8,986 bases of DNA from Betaproteobacteria bacterium (GTDB taxonomy: Bacteria > Pseudomonadota > Gammaproteobacteria > Burkholderiales > Thiobacillaceae), in assembly GCA_016873905.1 (NCBI GenBank), contig VGVU01000052.1:1-8986 (forward strand), in the 5' to 3' direction. A program made the position numbers and the translations under genes. Of this stretch, positions 1-5,908 are shown piece after piece (the first letter of the stretch is position 1; every line of letters starts with the position of its first letter). The notes under the pieces were generated by a model. It was given only the letters and a program-made list of their open reading frames with translations. It searched no databases and was not told where the DNA came from.

Positions 1-106
1 CCTCCATGTCGTCCCGCTGCAACTCCTGGCCTATCACACCGCCTGCGCCCGCGGCACCGATGTCGACAAACCACGCAACTTGGCAAAATCCGTGACGGTG
101 GAGTAG
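1..106 (+). CDS. glmS: Glutamine--fructose-6-phosphate aminotransferase (isomerizing), C-terminal end only
   Basis: This is the 3' end of a gene that begins outside the window. Reading from base 2 gives 34 residues ending in RNLAKSVTVE and a TAG stop at 104-106. The tail PLQLLAYH...GTDVDKPRNLAKSVTVE is the strongly conserved C-terminus of GlmS, at the end of its second SIS (sugar isomerase) domain. In this family the terminal residues help form the fructose-6-phosphate site and the ammonia channel. GlmS makes glucosamine-6-phosphate from fructose-6-phosphate and glutamine in the cytoplasm, the first step towards UDP-GlcNAc, peptidoglycan and LPS. Its N-terminal glutaminase domain and any leader are not visible. 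The identification rests on a short but very characteristic sequence. Confidence 0.93.
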   Translation, partial: LHVVPLQLLAYHTACARGTDVDKPRNLAKSVTVE

Positions 107-131
107 GTTGCAGCGCGCCTAATCGCGCCTG

Positions 132-151
132 CCCCCCATTAGAATGGGGGG
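132..151 (+). terminator. GC-rich hairpin downstream of glmS, possible terminator
   Basis: CCCCCCATT (132-140) and AATGGGGGG (143-151) form a perfect 9-bp inverted repeat, 26 nt after the glmS stop. In practice it would fold as six G-C pairs closing an 8-nt loop. The position suits a glmS terminator, but the following bases are ATTACC rather than a U-run, so intrinsic termination would be weak. The right arm also forms part of the repeat seen again at 5218-5234. Confidence 0.4.
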
Positions 152-158
152 ATTACCA
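143..158. repeat. Left copy of an imperfect direct repeat flanking the 5.1-kb Sel1/RND block
   Basis: AATGGGGGGATTACCA here matches AATGGGAGGGATTACCA at 5218-5234 with a single base inserted. The two copies are in the same orientation, one just downstream of glmS and one just downstream of the RND remnant. They may be relics of a duplication or recombination that placed the intervening segment, or two related hairpin sequences. Confidence 0.5.
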
Positions 159-340
159 TCTCCGCCGAGGGCTATATTCTCGCTGTATGTGCAGGGTTGG
201 AGCAGGGTGTTAGAATCCAACCATCAAGGATGATCGCTGCGGCCCGAGGTCTGAAGTACCGTGGTGAAGCCAGATCGGTGTGCCTTCGTGATGGACTGGA
301 AGGTGCAAACCACTTGAGGGGACCTCGAAAAATCCCTGAT

Positions 341-412
341 TCGTCATTCCGGCGCAGGCAGGAATATATAAAAATCAACAACTCAGGATTCCTGACTTCG
401 CAGGAATGACGA
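341..412. repeat. Palindromic intergenic repeat (REP/MITE-like)
   Basis: The left arm 341-365 begins TCGTCATTCC and ends CAGGAAT. The right arm 388-412 is its reverse complement at 22 of 25 positions and ends GGAATGACGA. The arms are separated by a 22-nt AT-rich spacer (366-387). Elements with TCGTCATTCC...GGAATGACGA termini are a familiar class of dispersed intergenic repeats in proteobacterial genomes. Only one copy is visible here. It has no coding capacity, and any movement would need help in trans. It ends 72 bp upstream of the giant Sel1 gene and may affect its transcript by forming a long stem-loop. Confidence 0.75.
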
Positions 413-471
413 GTTAATCGAGGTGCCCTTGATTGGCTTGTTCCAGCGTTGAGGGCTTGTGGACGAAAAGT

Positions 472-476
472 GGAGG
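472..476 (+). promoter_or_regulatory. Ribosome binding site that fixes the start of the Sel1 gene
   Basis: GGAGG at 472-476 lies 7 nt before ATG 484, close to ideal spacing. The frame is open from a TTG at 433, but that codon has no Shine-Dalgarno sequence. An ATG at 477 is in another frame. The residues encoded from 484 form a good signal peptide, whereas the extra 17 residues from 433 would bury it. Confidence 0.8.
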
Positions 477-483
477 ATGCGAG

Positions 484-3400
484 ATGCGGCTAGCCAGTCT
501 GCTTTTGACCGGACTCATCGCTTTATCCAGCGGTATCGCTCGAGGGGATGACCCTGTCGAGCAATTGATGCGTATAGCTGTATTGGGCGAATCCGATGCC
601 GCTAGGCGGCTTCGCACATTGGCTGACCGTTCTGAAGGACGGGAGGCAATTGCCCGCTACATCGCCCGCCAGCATGCCCTCAGCGAAGCCGGGAATCAGG
701 ATGCAGCTTACCGATTGGCGCGGATATACCGGGAGGGGCTTGGCGTTTCACGCGACCCGACGGAAGCCTTGCGGCAGTTAAAACTGGCGGCAGAGCGGAG
801 CCACCCCGCCGGCATGACCGAATTGGCTATGGTCTTTGAAGTGGGTAAGGCCGGGAGCATCCCAAGTCCGATTGAGCTCATAGATTACTTCAGGCGAGAT
901 GACAGGAAGGCAGCCGCCCTGCTTAAGCAAGCGGCCGAAAAGGGGTACCTGCCAGCCATACATGAACTCAGTCGGTTCCACCAGGACGGAAAAGGAGGGT
1001 TACCCAGAGACCCCTCGGAAGCTCGCCGACTGCTAGAGCAGACTGCAAGGGCAAATTACGCGCCCTCCCAATTTGCGCTCGGCGTGCACTATGCCTCGGA
1101 GCCGGAGGCGAGCAGCAAGGCCGCGCATTGGTTTGCGCTGGCTGCCTCACAAGGCTACGAACCTGCCTGGTTGGCCCTCGGGCAAAGGGCGGAACGGGGT
1201 GAGATCGAAGCCATAACGGCCTTGGCTGACCTCCATGAGGGTGGCCCCGGCCGTGCAGCGGATCCTGTTGCAGCGATTCGTTACTGGAAAGAGGCGGCTC
1301 GGCAAGGAGATGCGCGATCCACCTTCAAGCTTGGCCTGTATGCCGAGCAAGGTCACCCCTTACCGGAAGAGGCCCTGACCTATTTCCGCCGGGCGGGCCA
1401 GAAATCTTTCGGGCCTGCTATCGAACGCATTCATTTCAGGGCGGAAAACCGCGATGTGGGGGCTATGTTCACACTTGCGGAAATGACCCTGGCCGGGGAA
1501 GGTGTTCCCGAGGATCGTAAACGCGCCCTTTCGCTCTATCAGGCGGCTGCAAAACTGGGGCACCCCCCTGCCCTCAACCGATTACGCCAGATTGCCAGCC
1601 CCAGCGATGGAGATCTGGCGGCTTTTCTGGCTTTCTTGTACGAGCGAGGCATCGGTATACCCGCATCTGTAGATCAGTCCCGGAGTTGGTACCTCAAGAG
1701 TGCCGACTGGGGCAGCGTGCGTGGACAGCACTGGATGGCACGCATGCTGGCACTGGGCGATGGGGCCGGGCAAAACCTTTCTGCCGCCATAGGGTATTAC
1801 GCTAAGGTTTATCGTCAGGGACACCCCTTCGTTCTTCTGTCCTTGGAACGAATGGCCCGACAGGGCAACCCTTTGGCCTGGCAGACTTTGGCCGATCTTT
1901 TGAATTCAGGGTTTGAGGCCAGGGAAATTCAGACCAGTCTGTTTGAGGTGAATGCGGAGGAAACCGTGCAGGACCTGGCAGTACGCTTGTCCATTTCGCT
2001 TCCCTCCTTGCTTGAGGCTAACCCCCAGTGGGACGCGAGCAGCCTCCTGAAAAAAGGGGACACTCTGGTTCTGCCTGTCAGACTTCCAACCACGGCCTAT
2101 ACCCCACCCCTGCCCTACGCGATCGACGACCGAGGACGGGGCAATCAGGACATTGTGCTGGGGCTCTGGAAGCAGGCCGCAGCGCACGGCTTGGCCGATG
2201 CCCATATGGCTTTGGGGCAGTTTTCGGAACGGCTCGGAAAACAGGATGAAGCAGCGGAGTGGTATGCGGGTGCAGCCCTCCGCGGGCACGCCGGGGCGGC
2301 GGTGCCTCGGCTGCGTAGTCTGTCTCAGGCAGGCAGCCAGGCTGCCACCGTGCAGCTTTGCGAACTGACTCGATCCGGCGTCCTCTCCGGGGACCCTTAC
2401 CGTTGTTACCAAGAAGCCATGGAGCGCGGCATAGTCCAAGCCCGGGACAAGGTCACAGCGATGGCAACCGACAACGATCCCAGGGCTCAGTTCATTTTGG
2501 GCAAGGCCTACATGGATGGGCCACCGAACCTGCAAGACCCCAACCTAGCCTCACATTGGCTTGGCAAAGCTATGGACCGGGGACTCTCGGAAGCAGGACT
2601 GGCACTCGGCGATCTGCAGCGTCGTCGGGGTGATCTGCCTCGGGGGCTCGCAACCTACCGAAGGGCCGCTGAACAGGGTAGCCAGGAGGCTTTGTCCAGG
2701 CTCGCCAAGTTGGCCGGCATGAAGAATCTGCCGGCCACCCTCATGCTCGCCGAGATGCATTTAGCGGGGCCAGCAGCCGTTAAGGATGAACCCCGTGGCT
2801 GGCAATATCTGCGGGATGCGGCCAATCTGGGTGATAGCGGTGCCATCTTGCGTATGGCTCGGTACAGCATCGAGCGATCCGATAAATCCCAGGGCATCAA
2901 CTGGTACTCCACCGCCGCGGCGCAGGGAAACCTGGAAGCAATGGCGATGCTCAAATCTCTCGCTCTGGCGGGCGAGCTCAGCGCGGGTAAAGAAGTGACC
3001 AGATTGCTTAGAGCGCGCGCGGACGAGCCCGCTCTGACCCTGTGGCTGATCGAAATGGCAAAGCAGGGTGATGCCCAGGCAAGTCTCGAAGCGGCTGATC
3101 GCCTCTTGAAAGGCACTGGTGCCCTAGTAAACCCGGTGGAAGCGCTCATATTGTTGCGCAAGGCCGCCGACTTGGGCGACCGGGAAGCCCAGCAGCGTTT
3201 GGGTAGCGTACTCGAGAAACCTCCGTTCCCCATGGCCGCCGATATTTCTGGCGCTATTGGCTGGTACGCCCGCGCTGCCCAAAACGGGCACCCAGAAGCC
3301 CTGGCAAGTCTGAACAGACTGGCCGAAGGAACCTTCTATGCTGAGGCGCTTATGGCTCTGGGTGAGATCGCGGAGATTCGAGGGGCGCAATCCGAAGCGG

Positions 3401-4983
3401 CTGGCTACTATCTGCGCGCCGCCCAACGAGGTCACCTGCCGGCCATGCACGAGGTGGCCAATCGATATGCCAGTGGGTCAGGACTGATCAAGGACGCCAC
3501 CACAGCCTTCGACTGGAAACTCAAAGCAGCTCGAGCCGGGGACGCGGTTGCCCAAATGAAAGTCGGGATCGCCTATTACGAAGGCCAAGGCGTCATGTCC
3601 AACCCCAGGGAAGCACTGACTTGGCTCAAGCGGGCGGCCCATCAGAAAGAACCCTTTGCGGCATTGTGGCTGGGCTACCTTTACCTTACCGGGAATGCCG
3701 GCGAACAGGACTACACCCAAGCCATGTCTTGGTACACCAAGGCCGCCCAACTCAATGTTGCCCAAGCACAGTCTGCCCTCGGCCAGATGTATCTGGAAGG
3801 GTTGGGTGTGCCGGTTGACCACAAGCAAGCGATACATTGGTATCAGCTGGCCTCGACCAATGAGGATCCCTTGGGCATGACCGGGTTGGGCACCATGCTT
3901 GAGGATGGACTTGGCATAGAGCGAGATTTGCCCAAGGCGATCCGTCTCTATGAACAGGCGGCCATGAAGGGAGACGCTGATGCGAACTATCGACTGGGTC
4001 GGCTTTACCGTGAGGGAAAAGGTGTGCAAAAGTCGGTGGAAACATCGGCCAGACTCATGGAGAAGGCCGCCGAAGGACAGGTCGTTGACGCCCAGTTCGA
4101 AGTCGGCAAGTTTTATCTCGATGGCATTGGCGTGAAGAAGAATCTCCCTCGAGGTCTAATGTGGCTACAAAGAGCTGCGCAGCAGGATCATTTTGGGGCA
4201 CTGTGGGCATTGGCGCAGATTTACCTGGGTAAAAACACCGCCAATGGGGATGCCGAATCAACTTTCAGGTTGGTAAGGTGCCTAGCAGAAACTGACAGCA
4301 GTGATGTACGAATTCAAAACCAGGCACGGATGCAACTGGGGCAACTTTATAAGGACGGGCGCGGCGTAGAAGCGAATCCCATACTCGCTCATTGCTGGTT
4401 CAACCTCTCTGCCGCCGCAGATGTGGAAGGAGCAGCAGAGGCCCGTGACAAAGTAGAAGAAGAGTTGAGCGAAACCGATAAGGCTCAGGCCAGTCAATGT
4501 GCCCGCGAACGATTCGCCCCTTCCTTCAGGCCGCTATTTCAGTCCTGCGGAAAGTTCATTCCGGATTTGGGGATCAACGACAATCTGGATGACGCGGCGC
4601 CCTACTTGAAACGACAACCAGGTCAACTGCGCGCCGAGCTCGAGGTGAACCACTACTTTCTGCCGATCCGGATTGGAAGTGGAAACTACAAGCGCTTCAT
4701 GGTGGATACCGGCGCATCAGCTCTGGCGATGAGTACGGAGGAGCTGGAGAATTCCGGTGCCGCTTACAAAATCAGGAATGCGTTCGCGCGCGCCACGCTG
4801 GCTGATGGCAGCATCATTGTGGGGAAGATAGTGACCATCGCAGAAGTGGATGTCGGTGGCATTCTGATGAAAAATGTCCGCGCCTTCGTATGTGACACCT
4901 GTTCCAAGCTGGCGGGGCAAAGTCTGCTAACCCGGTTTGACATGCGCACGACAAAGGACGCCATGTTGCTGTCCCCGCGATGA
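484..4983 (+). CDS. Giant exported Sel1-repeat / LysM / retropepsin-like aspartic protease protein (1499 aa)
   Basis: The function is unknown, but the domains are clear. Residues 1-20 are a signal peptide (MR, then hydrophobic LASLLLTGLIALSSGIA), so the protein should be exported. Sel1-like helical repeats (A..LG.LY..G.GV...A..WY..AA..G) run from about 72 to 480 and 571 to 1320, about 29 units in all. Between them, residues 487-533 form a LysM domain (FEVNAEETVQDLAVRL...LEANP...LLKKGDTLVLP), a peptidoglycan-binding fold. After a linker, about 1385-1499 form a clan AA retropepsin-type domain: the catalytic-motif loop VDTGAS has D1408-T-G, followed by ADGSIIVGK and GQSLLTRFD near the end, matching the single-domain bacterial family that acts as a dimer. 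A CxxC pair (1470, 1473) lies inside this domain. Sel1 arrays are normally protein-binding scaffolds, so I infer an envelope scaffold carrying a protease. The TGA stop overlaps the RND remnant. The gene looks less G+C-rich than the - strand operon, by eye only. Domain calls are firm; a role in the wall or in regulated proteolysis is speculation. Confidence 0.9.
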   Translation: MRLASLLLTGLIALSSGIARGDDPVEQLMRIAVLGESDAARRLRTLADRSEGREAIARYIARQHALSEAGNQDAAYRLARIYREGLGVSRDPTEALRQLKLAAERSHPAGMTELAMVFEVGKAGSIPSPIELIDYFRRDDRKAAALLKQAAEKGYLPAIHELSRFHQDGKGGLPRDPSEARRLLEQTARANYAPSQFALGVHYASEPEASSKAAHWFALAASQGYEPAWLALGQRAERGEIEAITALADLHEGGPGRAADPVAAIRYWKEAARQGDARSTFKLGLYAEQGHPLPEEALTYFRRAGQKSFGPAIERIHFRAENRDVGAMFTLAEMTLAGEGVPEDRKRALSLYQAAAKLGHPPALNRLRQIASPSDGDLAAFLAFLYERGIGIPASVDQSRSWYLKSADWGSVRGQHWMARMLALGDGAGQNLSAAIGYYAKVYRQGHPFVLLSLERMARQGNPLAWQTLADLLNSGFEAREIQTSLFEVNAEETVQDLAVRLSISLPSLLEANPQWDASSLLKKGDTLVLPVRLPTTAYTPPLPYAIDDRGRGNQDIVLGLWKQAAAHGLADAHMALGQFSERLGKQDEAAEWYAGAALRGHAGAAVPRLRSLSQAGSQAATVQLCELTRSGVLSGDPYRCYQEAMERGIVQARDKVTAMATDNDPRAQFILGKAYMDGPPNLQDPNLASHWLGKAMDRGLSEAGLALGDLQRRRGDLPRGLATYRRAAEQGSQEALSRLAKLAGMKNLPATLMLAEMHLAGPAAVKDEPRGWQYLRDAANLGDSGAILRMARYSIERSDKSQGINWYSTAAAQGNLEAMAMLKSLALAGELSAGKEVTRLLRARADEPALTLWLIEMAKQGDAQASLEAADRLLKGTGALVNPVEALILLRKAADLGDREAQQRLGSVLEKPPFPMAADISGAIGWYARAAQNGHPEALASLNRLAEGTFYAEALMALGEIAEIRGAQSEAAGYYLRAAQRGHLPAMHEVANRYASGSGLIKDATTAFDWKLKAARAGDAVAQMKVGIAYYEGQGVMSNPREALTWLKRAAHQKEPFAALWLGYLYLTGNAGEQDYTQAMSWYTKAAQLNVAQAQSALGQMYLEGLGVPVDHKQAIHWYQLASTNEDPLGMTGLGTMLEDGLGIERDLPKAIRLYEQAAMKGDADANYRLGRLYREGKGVQKSVETSARLMEKAAEGQVVDAQFEVGKFYLDGIGVKKNLPRGLMWLQRAAQQDHFGALWALAQIYLGKNTANGDAESTFRLVRCLAETDSSDVRIQNQARMQLGQLYKDGRGVEANPILAHCWFNLSAAADVEGAAEARDKVEEELSETDKAQASQCARERFAPSFRPLFQSCGKFIPDLGINDNLDDAAPYLKRQPGQLRAELEVNHYFLPIRIGSGNYKRFMVDTGASALAMSTEELENSGAAYKIRNAFARATLADGSIIVGKIVTIAEVDVGGILMKNVRAFVCDTCSKLAGQSLLTRFDMRTTKDAMLLSPR
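3436..4191 (+). repeat. Seven exact 108-bp (36-residue) Sel1 periods within the giant gene
   Basis: Equivalent residues of successive Sel1 units start at 985, 1021, 1057, 1093, 1129, 1165 and 1201, with the next unit at 1237, so seven consecutive periods are exactly 36 residues (108 bp). The units share the pattern xxAxxxhGxxYxxGxGV...A..W...AA. They are diverged from each other at the base level. This regular block contrasts with the irregular spacing upstream of residue 985. Confidence 0.85.
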
Positions 4984-4984
4984 C

Positions 4985-5206
4985 TCCGTCAATGTAGGGG
5001 TGATGGCCATCACCATGGCCATCGGGGTGGGGATCTCGGCCTTCTCCGCTCTCAAATTCCAGGCTGACATGGGCATCCTGCTGGCTTTTTTGTTCATAGT
5101 GAACATGCTTGGAGCCGTCTTGCTGCTGCCGACCCTAGCCGCCTACCTGCTGGGCGGTTCGAAGGGTAACCCGCCTAGTGGCTGGCTATGGCCACGCTAC
5201 TTCTGA
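4985..5206 (+). pseudogene. C-terminal remnant of an RND-superfamily (MMPL-type) exporter
   Basis: The frame ending in TGA at 5204-5206 encodes SVNVGVMAITMAIGVG, then ISAFSALKFQADMGILLAF, then FIVNMLGAVLLLPTLAAYLL and a short polar tail. Hydrophobic segment, a KFQADMG-type loop and a second hydrophobic segment ending in LLP.LA are characteristic of the last two membrane helices of RND/MMPL exporters. Such proteins normally have about 12 helices and 700 to 1000 residues, so more than nine tenths is missing. No upstream part is seen in any frame; the same frame before 4985 only shadows the Sel1 gene. Recognisable homology starts within a few codons of the Sel1 stop at 4983. An ATG at 5003 preceded by AGGGG could give a 67-residue two-helix peptide, but the simplest reading is a dead gene fragment left by a rearrangement. 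Confidence 0.75.
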
Positions 5207-5214
5207 ACCCTGCT

Positions 5215-5237
5215 AAAAATGGGAGGGATTACCACCC
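5215..5237 (-). terminator. Probable terminator of the lipid-transport operon
   Basis: Read on the - strand, GGGTGGTAATCCCTCCC (5237 to 5221) can fold with GGG-CCC outer and GG-CC inner pairs around a TAAT loop, and is followed by ATTTTTA. It begins three bases after the lipoprotein stop codon. The stem is short and has an internal mismatch, so it is moderate at best. It is also the point where the - strand operon meets the + strand RND remnant head-on, and may work in both directions. Confidence 0.5.
5218..5234. repeat. Right copy of the imperfect direct repeat flanking the 5.1-kb block
   Basis: AATGGGAGGGATTACCA matches the copy at 143-158 apart from one inserted base. It overlaps the terminator-like sequence of the convergent operon. 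On the - strand, the similarity continues loosely past CCCATT into a TA-rich stretch and GCAGG in both copies. Confidence 0.5.
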
Positions 5238-5240
5238 TAT

Positions 5241-5906
5241 TTATGGCGTGGGGGCATGCGTAACACAAAACTCTGTCAGTTTGACAAGCAGCCGTTCCAA
5301 AGCCTGATTAGCTGCCTTGACGCCGCCGTAGGCATCCTCGCTGGTCGCAGCCTTGGTTTCGTCAAATTCTGTGCTGGCGAGCACCTGCCGCGTGCCGAGA
5401 TCGACCAGCCGTGCGCTGAGCGTGAATTGCACCCGGCTCGGTTGTACCGTGAAATCCTGCTGCAGACGCACGATCTCCGTCTCCAGGCGTAGCCGGGCGG
5501 CAACCGGAGAAGGGGATTGCACCACCGCCTTGAACGCGCCGGAATGTTGCAGTGCCTGTGCCAGCAGCGGCGCCAGCATATGAGCCGGCGTATCCACCCA
5601 GCGGTTGCGCGCGTAGACCTCGAGGCCGTGCTCCTTGCGCACCCAGACCATCTGCGCGGTATCGAAACCGGGGCGTACGCGCGGCATGCCTACCTCGATC
5701 ACGAAATCACGCCTCGGCGATATGTTTGCTGTCGCCAGTGGTGCCACGGCTTCGAGCAGGTAGACATTCTCCGCAGGCGGTGGGGGTGGCAGCACCGATG
5801 CGCAGCCGCCGAGCAGCGCGAGGGCACATATTGCCGCAAGCCATCGCAAAGATCGACATCCCATCCCAGAAACAGCATTTTTCACTCGCATCGGCAACTC
5901 CATCAT
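5241..5906 (-). CDS. ABC-type transport auxiliary lipoprotein (PqiC/DUF330-like)
   Basis: This 221-residue protein has a lipoprotein signal peptide: basic N-region, hydrophobic LAAICALAL, lipobox L-G-G-C with the acylated cysteine at residue 35. The next residues are Ala-Ser, not the Asp that would hold it in the inner membrane, so the outer membrane is the likely site. A proline stretch follows, then a domain with the layout of the ABC transport auxiliary lipoprotein family (YLLEAV.P near the start, PRVRPGFDTAQMVWV, VYARNRWVDTPAHML, a central LRLETEIVRLQQDF, then STEFDETKAA). Family members partner MCE proteins; PqiC of E. coli is the known model. ATG 5906 lies 2 nt after the MCE stop, with GGGAG 7 nt upstream; M6 (5891) is an alternative start that keeps the signal peptide. 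It is the last gene of the operon. Confidence 0.88.
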   Translation of the reverse strand: MMELPMRVKNAVSGMGCRSLRWLAAICALALLGGCASVLPPPPPAENVYLLEAVAPLATANISPRRDFVIEVGMPRVRPGFDTAQMVWVRKEHGLEVYARNRWVDTPAHMLAPLLAQALQHSGAFKAVVQSPSPVAARLRLETEIVRLQQDFTVQPSRVQFTLSARLVDLGTRQVLASTEFDETKAATSEDAYGGVKAANQALERLLVKLTEFCVTHAPTP

Positions 5907-5908
5907 AA

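Larger units (their letters stand above)
107..483. other. Intergenic region between glmS and the giant Sel1 gene
   Basis: This 377-bp gap contains a GC hairpin just after glmS (132-151), a second small inverted repeat (GGTTGGA 195-201 with TCCAACC 216-222, 14-nt loop), and a long palindromic repeat (341-412). Short open frames cross it on both strands, for example 197-409 (+) with a TTG start and 172-381 (-), but they have no ribosome binding site and run into the palindromic repeat, so I do not call them genes. No convincing sigma-70 promoter for the gene at 484 was found; a TATATT at 173-178 has no matching -35 element. Bases 223-340 show no recognisable content. Confidence 0.6.

Noticed and set aside
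197..409. Possible 70-residue gene between glmS and the giant gene
   Set aside because: It has a TTG start without a ribosome binding site and ends inside the palindromic repeat. No family is recognised.
433..483. TTG start giving 17 extra residues on the giant Sel1 protein
   Set aside because: No ribosome binding site precedes it, while GGAGG stands 7 nt before ATG 484 and the signal peptide begins there.
1906..2535. 209-residue - strand frame inside the giant gene
   Set aside because: It is a shadow of the Sel1 frame with no recognisable domain.
3436..4191. The 108-bp periodic block as a CRISPR or DNA tandem array
   Set aside because: The period is a coding repeat (36 residues), the units are diverged at base level, and the frame is open throughout.
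5003..5206. A functional 67-residue two-helix membrane protein starting at ATG 5003
   Set aside because: A fair AGGGG precedes it, but the sequence is the ordinary tail of an RND exporter, so a truncated gene is the simpler reading. It is kept as a possibility in the pseudogene entry.
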